Notes: a model not told the origin generated them from the sequence alone. 64,000 bases of DNA from Bacillus safensis (GCA_030159235.1 BSBG01000004.1:1-64000), one strand, 5' to 3'. Numbered from the stretch's first letter, positions 42,916 to 52,257 are shown. Numbers and translations: made by a program.

Positions 42916-44124
42916 ATGGGAACTATTGAACAAAGAAGCAAATACACTTTCCGTTTGACCACTGAGGGTGAGTATGTAAACGGTAAACGCAATAAGGTAA
43001 GACAACCAATAAAAATAACAGATGAATCATTGTTGAAAAAACCTAAGAAACTTGAAAAATTTTTAGAACAAGAGTTACTAAAATTTGAAATTGAAGTTCA
43101 AGCGGGTGCCTATATTACACCTGAGAAAATGATTTTTTCAAAATTCGTTGATGAATGGCTTGAGAAAAAAGCATCCAAAATATACGAAATTACTAAACTA
43201 GATGTAGTGAAACAACACTTGAAAAACCATATCCTTCCTGCTCTAGGTGATAAGGAACTTGGTAAAATTAATAGCAAGAAACTTGATGATTTAATGTATT
43301 CTCTTACCCTTGACGGTGCTAGAAAAGATGGCAAAAAGGGTGGTTTAGGTTCTTCCACGCAAAAAGATATATATTCAATCCTTGATAGAATTTTTAACAC
43401 TGCTGTTAATGAGTGGTCGATCCTTCCTGAAAACCCGATGACAGGATTAAAACCGCCAAAAATCGAAAAAAAAGAAATGGGCTTTTTTGATTCAGAAGAA
43501 GCGGCTTTGTGCATTTCTAAACTATATGAGTTAGAGCCTATTTGGTGGAGAATGTATTTTTTAACAACGTTAATTGCTGGTACTCGAAGAGGTGAAGGTC
43601 TGGCTTTAGAATGGAAAGACGTTGACTGGTATAAAGGTGGGTTGAACATAAGCCGCAGTTTATCCACGACTAAAAATGGAGAAGCATATATAAAAACCAC
43701 CAAAAACAAAAAAAGTCGTTTTGTTTCAATGCCTGAATGGTATATGGAAGATTTACAGAAATATTATTTGTGGTGGAGAAAAGAAAAAATGAAAGTCGGT
43801 GAAGAATGGGAAGGCGGTACTTTTGAATTTTTATTCCACAATGGCAGTGGAAAACCATTTTATTATAAAACTCCAACCGCTCGTTGGGGTAAGTTCCGAA
43901 AAAAAGCTGATATAAAAAGAATAAGACTTCATGATTTAAGGCATACAATGGTAACTCTACTAATTGAAGCTGGAGCTCAAATGAAAGCTATACAAAAAAG
44001 AACCGGTCATGAGAGCCTCAAAGTTCTTTCTGATACCTATAGTCATGTGACTGAAAAAGTCGATAAAGATACAGCTGATAAATTCGATGTGTTTAAAGCA
44101 GCTCGAAGCGAAAACGCAAATTGA
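42916..44124 (+). CDS. int: tyrosine recombinase (phage integrase)
   Basis: A 402-residue integrase. The arm-binding domain (residues 1-60) is followed by a SAM-like core-binding domain (65-170) and the catalytic domain with R in AGTRRGEGLALEW, HxLR as LHDLRHTMVTLL, GH in KRTGHESLKV and the nucleophile Tyr in LSDTYSHV. ATG 42916 (GAGGTG upstream) is preferred over an in-frame codon 93 bp earlier. It lies beside the tRNA-Val attachment site it presumably uses. All catalytic residues are present. Confidence 0.94.
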   Translation: MGTIEQRSKYTFRLTTEGEYVNGKRNKVRQPIKITDESLLKKPKKLEKFLEQELLKFEIEVQAGAYITPEKMIFSKFVDEWLEKKASKIYEITKLDVVKQHLKNHILPALGDKELGKINSKKLDDLMYSLTLDGARKDGKKGGLGSSTQKDIYSILDRIFNTAVNEWSILPENPMTGLKPPKIEKKEMGFFDSEEAALCISKLYELEPIWWRMYFLTTLIAGTRRGEGLALEWKDVDWYKGGLNISRSLSTTKNGEAYIKTTKNKKSRFVSMPEWYMEDLQKYYLWWRKEKMKVGEEWEGGTFEFLFHNGSGKPFYYKTPTARWGKFRKKADIKRIRLHDLRHTMVTLLIEAGAQMKAIQKRTGHESLKVLSDTYSHVTEKVDKDTADKFDVFKAARSENAN

Positions 44125-44134
44125 TTTGATTCAT

Positions 44135-44196
44135 TTGGGGTCATTTGATCAATTTTATAACTTTTTTTGAAAGAATGGCCCCACAATGGCCCCACA
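44135..44196. repeat. right-arm repeats TGGGGTCA / TGGCCCCA
   Basis: TTGGGGTCATTT (44135-44146) and two TGGCCCCACAA units (44175-44196), the same octamers as at the left end. Probable integrase arm sites. Confidence 0.6.
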
Positions 44197-44235
44197 AGTC
44201 GAAATCTTTGTTTTATGAAGAAAAATAAAAACAAA

Positions 44236-44260
44236 AAAACCCTTGATTCACAAGGGTTTC
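44236..44260 (-). terminator. tRNA-Val terminator
   Basis: Minus strand AACCCTTG-tgaat-CAAGGGTT followed by T7, immediately after the tRNA. It is part of the attachment repeat. Confidence 0.85.
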
Positions 44261-44307
44261 AACGATGATTCCGACTGGGCTCGAACCAGCGACCTCTACC
44301 CTGTCAA
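44240..44307. repeat. tRNA-Val attachment-site copy 3 (in the intact tRNA)
   Basis: The right-hand copy of the att repeat: terminator, T-arm, variable loop and 3' anticodon stem of tRNA-Val, shared with 24796-24866 and 29155-29223. Integration preserves the tRNA because the element carries this end. Confidence 0.92.
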
Positions 44308-44338
44308 GGTAGCGCTCTCCCAGCTGAGCTACGGAATC
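44266..44338 (-). tRNA. tRNA-Val (GAC)
   Basis: 73 nt folding as a full cloverleaf. Acceptor GATTCCG/CGGAATC, D-arm GCTC..GAGC, anticodon stem CTACC/GGTAG with loop TTGACAG (anticodon GAC), T-arm GCTGG-TTCGAGC-CCAGT and discriminator A. CCA is not encoded. It has its own promoter and terminator. Confidence 0.96.
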
Positions 44339-44381
44339 GGGTTATGTATCAGTTCTGGGCTTTCTGTTACTGACAGTCTCT

Positions 44382-44410
44382 ATTATATAACCATCATGAT
44401 AAATCGTCAA
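44382..44410 (-). promoter_or_regulatory. tRNA-Val promoter
   Basis: Minus strand TTGACG - 17 bp - TATAAT, about 44 bp upstream of the mature tRNA 5' end. Confidence 0.85.
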
Positions 44411-44433
44411 TGGTTTTGTTTAAAAAAGGTCAA

Positions 44434-44461
44434 AAAGCCGGCAGCGATGCCGGCTTTTTTC
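44434..44461 (-). terminator. metC terminator
   Basis: AAAAGCCGGC-n6-GCCGGCTTTTTT, 7 bp after the metC stop. Confidence 0.88.
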
Positions 44462-44467
44462 TCTCCT

Positions 44468-45646
44468 TTATGATTGGTTGACAAGGACAGGCTTTAGTTG
44501 ATCGAGTGCTTGTTTGAAGTCGCGTTTGAGATCTTCTCCGTTTTCGACTCCTACACTTAATCGAAGCAGCCCATCTGTAATTCCTCTTTTTTCTCTTTCT
44601 TCTTTTGGCATAGCGGCATGTGACATTTTGGCTGGGTACGACAAAATGGATTCAACGGCCCCGAGGCTGACGGCGAATACAGGTAATGTGACGGCATCCA
44701 CCAATTCTTTGACAGCCGCTTGGTTTTCTAGTTCAAATGAGAGAACAGCCCCTGCACCGCTTGCTTGTTTTCGCTGAATGTCTGCACCTGGATGATCATC
44801 TAAGCCTGGGTAGTATACTTTTTTCACCGCAGGATGTTCTTTGAGAAATGAAGCCAATTCGAATGCCGTTTGGCTTGCTTTTTCTAATCTGACCTGAAGG
44901 GTTTTTAACCCTCTTAACACAAGCCAGCAATCCTGTACGCCAAGGACCGCACCGAAGGAGTTTTGCAGCGAATAGAGTTCCTCTCCCAGTTTCTCATCTT
45001 TCACTACGGCTAAGCCTGACAGCACATCACTGTGGCCGCTTAAAAACTTCGTAGCACTGTGCAGGACAACGTCAACGCCAAGGTCCAGCGGACGCTGAAG
45101 CGCAGGTGTTAAGAACGTGTTATCTAAGAAAGTCAGACAGTCATACTCTTTCGCAAGCTGGACGACGCCCTCAATATCCGTAATACCTAGAGTAGGATTT
45201 GACGGTGTTTCCATGTAAATGACCTTCGTATTCGATTGAATGCCTTTTTTGACTTCATTCAAATCCGTCATATCCACGAAGGTATGCTCAATCCCAAATC
45301 TCGACAGAACTTGGGTGATCATTCGGAATGTACCGCCATACACATCTCTTGTGACAAGGACATGATCTCCCTTAGATAATAGAAGAAAAGCAGTCGAAAT
45401 GGCTGCCATGCCTGATGCAAAGGCAAGCCCTCTCGTACCTCCTTCTAGTGCTGCAATCGTATCCTCTAACGCTTGCCGTGTAGGAGTCCCCGATCTGGAG
45501 TAATCGTATTGGCCAAATTCATCGAAGCTGCTTTGATGAAACGTGGACGCATGCTGAATCGGTACACTGACTGCACCTGTTGAACGGTCTGTTTTAAACG
45601 CATTATGAACGAGCTGTGTTTCAAGTGTCCATTCGTGTGTGGTCAT
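44468..45646 (-). CDS. metC: cystathionine beta-lyase
   Basis: A 392-residue Cys/Met-metabolism PLP enzyme cleaving cystathionine to homocysteine. The PLP lysine is in VVLHSATKFLSGHSD (about residue 196). The phosphate-binding SRSGTPTR (Tyr-Ser-Arg) and GTRGLAFASGMAAI are also present, and the C-terminal SLGAVESILSYPAKMSHA. It overlaps metI by ATGA, so both are one operon under the SAM riboswitch. Same arrangement as B. subtilis yjcI-yjcJ. Confidence 0.94.
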   Translation of the reverse strand: MTTHEWTLETQLVHNAFKTDRSTGAVSVPIQHASTFHQSSFDEFGQYDYSRSGTPTRQALEDTIAALEGGTRGLAFASGMAAISTAFLLLSKGDHVLVTRDVYGGTFRMITQVLSRFGIEHTFVDMTDLNEVKKGIQSNTKVIYMETPSNPTLGITDIEGVVQLAKEYDCLTFLDNTFLTPALQRPLDLGVDVVLHSATKFLSGHSDVLSGLAVVKDEKLGEELYSLQNSFGAVLGVQDCWLVLRGLKTLQVRLEKASQTAFELASFLKEHPAVKKVYYPGLDDHPGADIQRKQASGAGAVLSFELENQAAVKELVDAVTLPVFAVSLGAVESILSYPAKMSHAAMPKEEREKRGITDGLLRLSVGVENGEDLKRDFKQALDQLKPVLVNQS

Positions 45647-46761
45647 TTGGCGTGTACCCCCTCTTTCACTTGTGATAGTGCCTGTTTCAGATCTCTTTTC
45701 AGGTCATCTATATGCTCAATACCAACAGAGAAACGGAGCAGCTTGTTACACACGCCGTTTGCAATACGAATCTCTTCTGGGATGTCCATGTGCGTTTGCG
45801 TCGCAGGATACGTAATAAAACTTTCGACTCCGCCAAGGCTTTCAGCAAAACAAATTGTTTTTAGCTGCTTTAAAAATGGGTTGACCCAGTCCTCTTCGGC
45901 TACACGGAATGACAGCATTCCTCCCTTTCCTGGGTAAAGCACATCTTGAATTTCAGGCTGCTCCTCTAAAAACTGTGCCAGCTCCTTCGCATTTGCCTCG
46001 TGCTGACGCATTCTAAGAGCCAGCGTTTTCATTCCTCTCATTAAAAGCCATGAGTCAAATGGTGATAGAACCGCACCAATTGCGTTTTGATGCTGGAACA
46101 TGTCCTCAGACAGCTGCTCTCCCTTTGTCACCACAAACCCAGCAAGGACATCATTGTGTCCGCCTAAATATTTGGTTGCGCTATGAATGACAATGTCTGC
46201 GCCAAGCGTAATCGGCTTTTGCAAAATTGGTGTGTAAAAGGTGTTATCGACAATCACTAAAGCGCCATGTTCTTTTGCAATCTTCGCTATTTTTTGAATA
46301 TCTGCTTCCTGCATCAGTGGATTTGTCGGCGTTTCAATAAAGACCGCTTTTGTATTTGGCGTAATTTTTGAGCGTAAACAGTCTTCATCTGAGAAATCAT
46401 CGTAAAGAAAACGTAAGCCGTACTTTTTCCATTCGTTTTCAAACAAACGGTATGTACCGCCATATAGGTCTGATGAGACGATGAGTTCATCTCCACTTTC
46501 AAATAGAGCCATAATCGTTTGGATCGCAGCCATTCCCGAACTGAAGGCAAAACCGGCCGTCCCTTCTTCGAGTGAAGCAATTGCATCCTCTACAAGCTGT
46601 CTTGTTGGATTTTTCGTTCGAATGTAATCAAATCCTGTTGATTCTCCTATGCCTCTATGTCTGTATGCTGTCGAAAGATAAATGGGAGGACTGACAGTGC
46701 CAGTCACCTCTTCGCTACGGTTTCCAATTTGCGCTAATTTCGTTTCCACATGTTCTGTCAT
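45643..46761 (-). CDS. metI: cystathionine gamma-synthase / O-acetylhomoserine thiolyase
   Basis: A 372-residue PLP enzyme joining O-acetylhomoserine with cysteine or sulfide. The PLP lysine is in DIVIHSATKYLGGHNDV; LSTAYRHRGIGES and YIRTKNPTR form the active-site entrance. First gene after a SAM-I riboswitch and overlapping metC. Membership of the family is clear; the choice between the two activities follows the B. subtilis orthologue. Confidence 0.93.
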   Translation of the reverse strand: MTEHVETKLAQIGNRSEEVTGTVSPPIYLSTAYRHRGIGESTGFDYIRTKNPTRQLVEDAIASLEEGTAGFAFSSGMAAIQTIMALFESGDELIVSSDLYGGTYRLFENEWKKYGLRFLYDDFSDEDCLRSKITPNTKAVFIETPTNPLMQEADIQKIAKIAKEHGALVIVDNTFYTPILQKPITLGADIVIHSATKYLGGHNDVLAGFVVTKGEQLSEDMFQHQNAIGAVLSPFDSWLLMRGMKTLALRMRQHEANAKELAQFLEEQPEIQDVLYPGKGGMLSFRVAEEDWVNPFLKQLKTICFAESLGGVESFITYPATQTHMDIPEEIRIANGVCNKLLRFSVGIEHIDDLKRDLKQALSQVKEGVHAK

Positions 46762-46800
46762 TTGACACCATCCTAAGTAAAAAATCTGATTTCAAAACAG

Positions 46801-46962
46801 AAAACCCCTTCTTCATAAGAAGAAGGGGTTTAATCGCTTCCTCTTATCTTCCAAGCAAAAAAGCTGCTTGCTGGATTTAGCACCTTGGTACATCACATGA
46901 AGTGATGCATACCGGTTGCTGAGGTTTCAAAGGGCCAGTCCCTCCACCTCTCACGATAAGAA
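46801..46962 (-). promoter_or_regulatory. SAM-I (S-box) riboswitch with terminator
   Basis: The aptamer (about 46842-46962, minus strand) contains P1 CTTATC/GATAAG and the conserved AGAGGTGGAGGGACTGGCCC core, GAAACCTCAGCAACC and the GGTGCTAAATCC-AGCAAG block. The expression platform hairpin is AAACCCCTTCTTC..GAAGAAGGGGTTTT (46801-46832). SAM binding should stop transcription of metI-metC. Confidence 0.96.
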
Positions 46963-47183
46963 TGTGTTGTCTGTCTGTTCTAATTCTTAATACTGTAACC
47001 CATTAAATCTCATTTTTCAAGGGGCAATGTCATGATTAATTAAAATTTTCTGTATTTTATATCGGATTCGATGTCAGACAGTGTGATTGCATGTTAGCAT
47101 ATAGGAACAACGCTGTTTTTCATGTTACAATGAATGGAAACGTTTCATTTTGTGATGAATTTGGTTAGCTGGAGGAATGGATT
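46963..47183. other. divergent promoter region of metI and yjcH
   Basis: No gene. TACAAT near 47127 could be a yjcH -10, and GAAACGTTTC (47137-47146) is a 10-bp palindrome that does not fit the CcpA cre spacing. Confidence 0.4.
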
Positions 47184-47924
47184 ATGGTGAAGAAAACAGG
47201 AATCATTCAAGAAGAAACCATACAGTCAAAAGAACTTGGGGCGGACATGAACATTTTGATCTATTTGCCAGTCAATTACTCTCCCCTTTATACATATCAT
47301 GTCATCATTGCCCAGGATGGTCATGATTATTTTCGCCTAGGCAGAATCGGCAGACAGGCAGAAGAATTGATGCAAAACAAAGAAATGGAACGCACAATTA
47401 TCATTGGTGTCCCTTATGAAAATGTCACCGAAAGACGGAACACGTATCATCCAGACGGCACAAAGTTTGAAGCGTATAAACGCTTTTTAGCAAATGAACT
47501 TGTCCCTTATATTGATGAACACTATCCAACCTATCAAATTGGATCAGGACGTACGTTTATAGGTGATTCTCTGGGTGCGACAATTTCCCTTATGACAGCC
47601 ATTGACTATCCTTCTTTATTTGGCGGGCTAATTTTGCAGTCTCCTTATGTTGACGAATCGGTCCTTGAAGCCGTCAAACAGTCGACAGCCCTTTCTCATT
47701 ATGCCATTATCCATCAAATTGGACTGGAAGAAACCGCTGTGAAAACAACAGATGGCCAAGTGCTTGATTTTGTTCAGCCGAACAAAGATTTAAGGGCCCT
47801 TCTTGAACAATCTGGAGCGGATTATTTATTTGAGACATTCGAAGGGGATCATAAATGGACGTTTTGGCAGCCGCTCATTGCGCCTTCGTTAAAAAAAATG
47901 CTCCCATATTCGTTAATCAACTGA
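47184..47924 (+). CDS. yjcH: esterase-family alpha/beta hydrolase
   Basis: A 246-residue esterase D-like hydrolase. The nucleophile elbow is FIGDSLGATISL (G-D-S-L-G). The oxyanion region precedes it (YHVIIAQDGHDYF), and the C-terminal catalytic His is in FEGDHKWTFWQ. It starts a run of three plus-strand genes with yjcG and yjcF, as in B. subtilis. The physiological substrate is unknown. Confidence 0.88.
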   Translation: MVKKTGIIQEETIQSKELGADMNILIYLPVNYSPLYTYHVIIAQDGHDYFRLGRIGRQAEELMQNKEMERTIIIGVPYENVTERRNTYHPDGTKFEAYKRFLANELVPYIDEHYPTYQIGSGRTFIGDSLGATISLMTAIDYPSLFGGLILQSPYVDESVLEAVKQSTALSHYAIIHQIGLEETAVKTTDGQVLDFVQPNKDLRALLEQSGADYLFETFEGDHKWTFWQPLIAPSLKKMLPYSLIN

Positions 47925-47976
47925 ATTTTGTTATAATAAACTATATTAAATACTTTCTTATTCAGGAGGGAACATG

Positions 47977-48492
47977 ATGAAATACGGAGTTGTTTTATTT
48001 CCATCAAAAAAATTGCAAGACATTGCGAACTCTTATCGGAAACGTTATGATCCGAACTATGCACTCATACCGCCTCATTTAACATTAAGAACACCTTTTG
48101 AATTAACGGATCTAGAAGCGGCTGAGGTCGTCTCAACGTTAAGAGAGTATGCAAAAAATGCTTCTCCTATTACGTTACGTATTAAAAAATTCAGTTCATT
48201 CGCTCCTGTAAACAACGTCATTTATATGAAAGTAGAACCGAACGAGGACATCATGGCGCTCAATGAAAGATTGTACGCAGATCCACTTGCGGGTACTCCT
48301 GAATATGCCTTTGTTCCGCATGTGACAGTGGCTCAAAAACTATCAGATGATGAGCATTCAGACGTACTCGGCACATTAAAGCTGAGAAAGATTGACCATG
48401 AAGAAACCGTGGATCGCTTCCACCTTTTATATCAATTAGAGAACGGATCATGGACGGTCTATGAAACATTTATTTTAGGAGAAGAGGGTTAA
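47977..48492 (+). CDS. yjcG: 2H phosphoesterase / RNA ligase-like protein
   Basis: A 171-residue protein of the 2H (2'-5' RNA ligase) superfamily. The two signature motifs are HLTLRTPF and HVTVAQKL (HxT/S). ATG 47977 gives the best spacing to GGAGGG and matches the YjcG length; the ATG one codon earlier is possible. Predicted to hydrolyse or ligate 2',3'-cyclic or 2'-5' phosphates; the natural substrate is unknown. Confidence 0.9.
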   Translation: MKYGVVLFPSKKLQDIANSYRKRYDPNYALIPPHLTLRTPFELTDLEAAEVVSTLREYAKNASPITLRIKKFSSFAPVNNVIYMKVEPNEDIMALNERLYADPLAGTPEYAFVPHVTVAQKLSDDEHSDVLGTLKLRKIDHEETVDRFHLLYQLENGSWTVYETFILGEEG

Positions 48493-48498
48493 AGACAT

Positions 48499-48933
48499 TT
48501 GAAAACAGTCATCGCAACAGAACAAACACAACGAGAAGATGCATATTACGTTCGAAAAGAAGTATTTGTCAAAGAACAAGAAGTTCCAATAGAGATTGAA
48601 ATAGATGAACTTGAAGACAAAGCCATCCATTTTGTTATCTATAATGATGACAAGAAGCCTCAGGCAGCCGCTAGACTGCGGATCATTGAGGGGTCAAAGG
48701 CAAAGCTGGAACGAATTTGTGTGTTAAAAGAGGCACGCTCTTTCGGCCTTGGCCACAAACTATTAGAAGCGCTCGAAACAGAAGCGCTAGCGAATGGAGC
48801 AAAAGAAGCGGTGATGTATGCACAAGTCCAGGCTCTTCCTTTCTACGAAAAGAAAGGCTACAAAGCCGTGTCAGAACCGTTTGAACAAGCAGGGATCGCA
48901 CATGTCAAAATGACAAAAACGCTGTCTGTTTGA
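48499..48933 (+). CDS. yjcF: GNAT acetyltransferase
   Basis: A 144-residue ElaA/YjcF-type GNAT: YYVRKEVFVKEQEVPIEIE is the family N-terminus. Motif A is KLERICVLKEARSFGLGHKLL and the end is QALPFYEKKGYKAVSEPFEQAGIAHVKM. TTG start with GAGGG upstream. Six bp after yjcG, followed by a strong terminator. Confidence 0.9.
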   Translation: MKTVIATEQTQREDAYYVRKEVFVKEQEVPIEIEIDELEDKAIHFVIYNDDKKPQAAARLRIIEGSKAKLERICVLKEARSFGLGHKLLEALETEALANGAKEAVMYAQVQALPFYEKKGYKAVSEPFEQAGIAHVKMTKTLSV

Positions 48934-48940
48934 TCAAAAG

Positions 48941-48974
48941 AAAAGCCAAGGCATTCAAGATGCCCTGGCTTTTT
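48941..48974 (+). terminator. terminator of yjcHGF
   Basis: AAAAGCCA-GGCAT-n-ATGCC-TGGCTTTTT long hairpin with T tail. Confidence 0.88.
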
Positions 48975-49009
48975 CATTATCGTTCGTTAAAGGAAGAAAG
49001 CGCAATCAT

Positions 49010-49267
49010 TTATACATACGTATTGATATGAACACCCTTGCCTTCCTCCATAAACATATCTCGTACAAAACGTTCCCTCTTTTTTTGCTGTACTTTCGTT
49101 TCCGCTTCTGTCACTAAGTCCTCTTTTTTCTCCAGCTCTCTGTATATCTTGTCATGAAAGGTGCGAGTAACCTTTGTTACTTTCGCATAGTCTTCTTTAT
49201 CCTGAGGAGCTGGACGATTGATATATTGAAAATACAGATCCGGCTGAATCGGGGCTATATATCCCAT
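49010..49267 (-). CDS. hypothetical conserved Bacillus protein
   Basis: An 85-residue protein MGYIAPIQPDLYFQYINRPA followed by a long, highly charged helix (EKKEDLVTEAETKVQQKKRER). RBS GGAGG 9 nt from ATG 49267. Position between yjcF and yjcD corresponds to small unknown genes in B. subtilis (yjcE/yjzB region); I cannot assign an orthologue with certainty. Confidence 0.7.
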   Translation of the reverse strand: MGYIAPIQPDLYFQYINRPAPQDKEDYAKVTKVTRTFHDKIYRELEKKEDLVTEAETKVQQKKRERFVRDMFMEEGKGVHINTYV

Positions 49268-49394
49268 CAAGAACGCCTCCTTTTGCTTCTCTCTTACTCT
49301 ACTATTCCCTAATTATGACTGTTTGAAACACGCCTCATTTGATATGATTAGATGTGTTTCGATTTAAGATTGATTGACTATTGGAGGACTAGCT

Positions 49395-51707
49395 TTGAAA
49401 TGCGCACGACGACATGATCGAACGATCTCATTACATACGTATTCGAGAGAACATTATCAATTCCTCCATGACGAGGGAAAAAAAGGGCAATTATTCTGCC
49501 CATATTGCGGACAACCGGTCTTTTTTAGATTAAATATACATGAAGAACCTGCCTTTATTCATAAGGACATATCTCAGCAAGAGGACTGTGAAAAAGCTGA
49601 AGAACAAACAGACAACAATAAAACGGCAGAACAAGAGGAAAGGGCTTCCTATAAAGAACTTGGCGGCTTCCGTTTTCCAACTGGGAAACAGATCATCTCG
49701 CAAACAAATGAATCGTATGACTGGCAGGAACCAAGGTCGATTCAATTTAGTGACGCCTTACATTTAGAAGAGAATGAACAAGTACATACGATTGATTTCT
49801 TCCCGCATATCACCTTTAGCACGCCGCAGCTTCAAGCTGTCACACATCAAGATGGTCCGATGCTTGTGCTGGCTGGTGCCGGGAGCGGAAAAACAAGAGT
49901 CCTGACGGCTCGAGCAGCTTATCTCATGTCCCATCACCATATTCCTGCTCAGCATATTCTACTCGTGACCTTTACGACCAAAGCGAGCAGTGAGATGAAA
50001 GAAAGACTCAGGAAGCAATACCAGCTTCATCCTTCACAAGCAAGCCAAGTGGTGACGGGCACCTTCCATAGTCTTTTTTATAAGATGCTGCTTCACGATG
50101 ACGCAAGTAAGTGGAACGGCCAGCATTTGATCAAGTTTGATTGGCAAAAGGAGCAGTACATTCGGAAAGCCATCATGAATGAAGGACTTGACGAGAAAGA
50201 CTACCCTACCGATCAAGTGCTGCAATCGATCGGGTATTGGAAAAATGCCTTTTTACCAGGCGAACTTCCTGAGCTAAAGGATGAAAAGGAAAAACACATA
50301 TGGACGATCTATCAATCATATGAACAGCAAAAACGAGACAATCAGCAATTTGACTTTGATGACATGGCGATTGCCTGCTTACATATGCTAACGGAACAGC
50401 CTGAACTGCTGAAACGATATCAAGAACGATTCCAATATATTTTGGTGGATGAATTTCAGGATATTAATCCAGTGCAATATCAATTGATTCAGCTATTAGC
50501 CGGAGAATCAGAGCAGCTATTTTGTGTAGGTGATGATGATCAAGCCATTTATGCCTTCAGAGGGAGCAATCCTGCTTTCATTCTTGAATTCAAACGAGAT
50601 TATCCTTCGGCTCAAATCGTTCATTTACATGCGAATTATCGGTCTCACCATACGATTGTCGCAAGTGCAGATGCCATTATTAAGAAAAATCAACATCGTT
50701 ATGAAAAAACATTAAAAGCGGTTCGCGCGGAGAAAATTCCTCCCACGCTCTTTTATCCATATGACGAGGAAGAGGAAGCGACTATGATTGTCGCAGATAT
50801 TCAGGAGAAAATTAAAAACGGCGCAAAGCCAAATGACTTCTGCGTGCTGTTTCGAACCAATACAGGCGGCCGTGCAATTTATGAACGGTTGCATCAATCG
50901 GCGATTCCGTATGAGACGGATGCTGGTGTCAAAGCCTTCTATAGCAGACGAATTGTTCGGATTCTTCTCGCCTTTCTTTCCTTAAGTCAGGATGCAGATG
51001 ATGTGTCCGCCATGAAACAGCTGCTGCCGGTTTTCTTTTTAAAACAGCAGACCCTGAACACACTGAAGGCGCTGACAATCACGGAAGATTGTTCAATGAT
51101 AGATGCACTTGGAAAGCTAACAGATATCCAGCCGTTTCAGCGGAAAAAGCTGCAATCAATTGTTCCTTTGTTCCGAACGCTAGGAACGTTAAAGCCAGCT
51201 GAAGCGGTGACATTTATTGAACAAAAGATGGGACTCGGTGATTACTTAAAAAAACGGGTGAGCGATACGAATGTACTTGAAAAAGGGGCGGATGATGTAC
51301 GTGATGTGAAAACAGCGGCGAAACGCTTTGAAACAATTGACGCCTTTCTCGCACATGCCGAACATATGAAATCTGCCGAAAAGGAAAAAACAGATGAACC
51401 AGGTGTTCAGCTCATGACGATCCACCGCGCAAAGGGTCTTGAATTTCAAACAGTGTACATCACTTGTGTGGTTGATGGAGCGCTGCCTCATGACTTCTCA
51501 CTTGATGAACTCAGAAATGGTGATGAACAAGCCTTGGAAGAAGAGCGCCGTTTATTATATGTTGCCATGACAAGAGCTGAACAATCTCTTTATCTGTCTG
51601 TTCCATCATTTAGACGAGGAAAAACCGCTCATCGCTCACGCTTTTTGTATCCTCTTCTAAAGAAAAACCGAGAATTATTCACACAAAAACAACAGGCCCC
51701 CCTTTAA
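49395..51707 (+). CDS. yjcD: UvrD/Rep-type superfamily 1 DNA helicase
   Basis: A 770-residue protein. An N-terminal zinc-finger-like part (LFCPYCGQPVFFRLN, about residue 40) precedes the helicase core. Motif I is LVLAGAGSGKTRVL, Ia TFTTKASSEMKERL, II ILVDEFQDINPVQY, III CVGDDDQAIYAFRGSNP, IV FCVLFRTNTGGR, V LMTIHRAKGLEFQTVYI and VI RRLLYVAMTRAEQSL. TTG start with GGAGG 7 nt upstream. Probably a 3'-5' helicase in repair; the Zn-finger extension distinguishes it from PcrA. Confidence 0.92.
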   Translation: MKCARRHDRTISLHTYSREHYQFLHDEGKKGQLFCPYCGQPVFFRLNIHEEPAFIHKDISQQEDCEKAEEQTDNNKTAEQEERASYKELGGFRFPTGKQIISQTNESYDWQEPRSIQFSDALHLEENEQVHTIDFFPHITFSTPQLQAVTHQDGPMLVLAGAGSGKTRVLTARAAYLMSHHHIPAQHILLVTFTTKASSEMKERLRKQYQLHPSQASQVVTGTFHSLFYKMLLHDDASKWNGQHLIKFDWQKEQYIRKAIMNEGLDEKDYPTDQVLQSIGYWKNAFLPGELPELKDEKEKHIWTIYQSYEQQKRDNQQFDFDDMAIACLHMLTEQPELLKRYQERFQYILVDEFQDINPVQYQLIQLLAGESEQLFCVGDDDQAIYAFRGSNPAFILEFKRDYPSAQIVHLHANYRSHHTIVASADAIIKKNQHRYEKTLKAVRAEKIPPTLFYPYDEEEEATMIVADIQEKIKNGAKPNDFCVLFRTNTGGRAIYERLHQSAIPYETDAGVKAFYSRRIVRILLAFLSLSQDADDVSAMKQLLPVFFLKQQTLNTLKALTITEDCSMIDALGKLTDIQPFQRKKLQSIVPLFRTLGTLKPAEAVTFIEQKMGLGDYLKKRVSDTNVLEKGADDVRDVKTAAKRFETIDAFLAHAEHMKSAEKEKTDEPGVQLMTIHRAKGLEFQTVYITCVVDGALPHDFSLDELRNGDEQALEEERRLLYVAMTRAEQSLYLSVPSFRRGKTAHRSRFLYPLLKKNRELFTQKQQAPL

Positions 51708-51723
51708 ACGGAGAGCCTGTTGT
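51692..51723. terminator. convergent terminator
   Basis: AACAGGC-CCCCCTTTAAACGGAGA-GCCTGTT between yjcD and spoVIF, with T runs in both directions. Confidence 0.8.
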
Positions 51724-51981
51724 TTATTTTTTGTTGTTCATCATTTTAGCGATTGTATTGAAATCGAGCTTTTCTTTCCCACTTGTAATCGATTGAACGA
51801 TTTTGTCTTCCATTTCTTTAGGTACACGTTTGTTTGCAAGCTGCGCCACTTTTTTAATGACACCTCGAACGGTATCCTCATCTTTAAAGTTGGCATTTTG
51901 CAAGGAACCTGCAAGTTTGAAGACATCATTCATATTCACACCGGTTTTGTTTTCTACGCTTTTAAAGAATTTATTATCCAT
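51724..51981 (-). CDS. spoVIF: sporulation protein SpoVIF
   Basis: An 85-residue protein, MDNKFFKSVENKTGVNMNDV, then KLAGSLQNANFKDEDTV, closely matching B. subtilis SpoVIF (YjcC). SpoVIF is needed in the mother cell for GerE function and late coat assembly. RBS GAGGAGG. Same neighbours as in B. subtilis. Confidence 0.92.
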   Translation of the reverse strand: MDNKFFKSVENKTGVNMNDVFKLAGSLQNANFKDEDTVRGVIKKVAQLANKRVPKEMEDKIVQSITSGKEKLDFNTIAKMMNNKK

Positions 51982-52119
51982 TCATTTGCCTCCTCTTTGT
52001 GGAGTAGTCACCTTACTATATGAAAATAGGCGAGATATGTGCCTATCCTAAAGCCTTGTTTGATCAAAGAGAAAGGAAAGCAAAAGGCTTCCCCATTGCT
52101 TCCCTCAGCTTCTTGCTGT

Positions 52120-52257
52120 TTAGTAGTTAAAGAAAGAAGCACCAACGATGATTAGAAGGATGAACAACACAACGACAAGAACAAATGTTGAACCATATCC
52201 GCCGCCATAACCTCCGCCGTAGCCGCCGCAAGAACCGCCACCGTAACCGTAACTCAT
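52120..52257 (-). CDS. YjcZ-family small glycine-rich membrane protein
   Basis: A 45-residue protein. A Gly/Tyr-rich N-terminus ([16 protein letters not shown]) is followed by one membrane helix [19 protein letters not shown], the signature of the tiny-TM sporulation family. ATG 52257 with GGAGG. Many such genes are sigma-E or sigma-K dependent. Confidence 0.88.
   Translation of the reverse strand: MSYGYGGGSCGGYGGGYGGGYGSTFVLVVVLFILLIIVGASFFNY

Noticed and set aside
43110-43948. Minus-strand frames opposite the integrase
   Set aside because: Antisense openings of an AT-rich coding gene; no start signals and no family resemblance.
47137-47146. Possible CcpA cre site before yjcH (GAAACGTTTC)
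   Set aside because: Palindromic, but the half-site spacing is two bases too short for the cre consensus.
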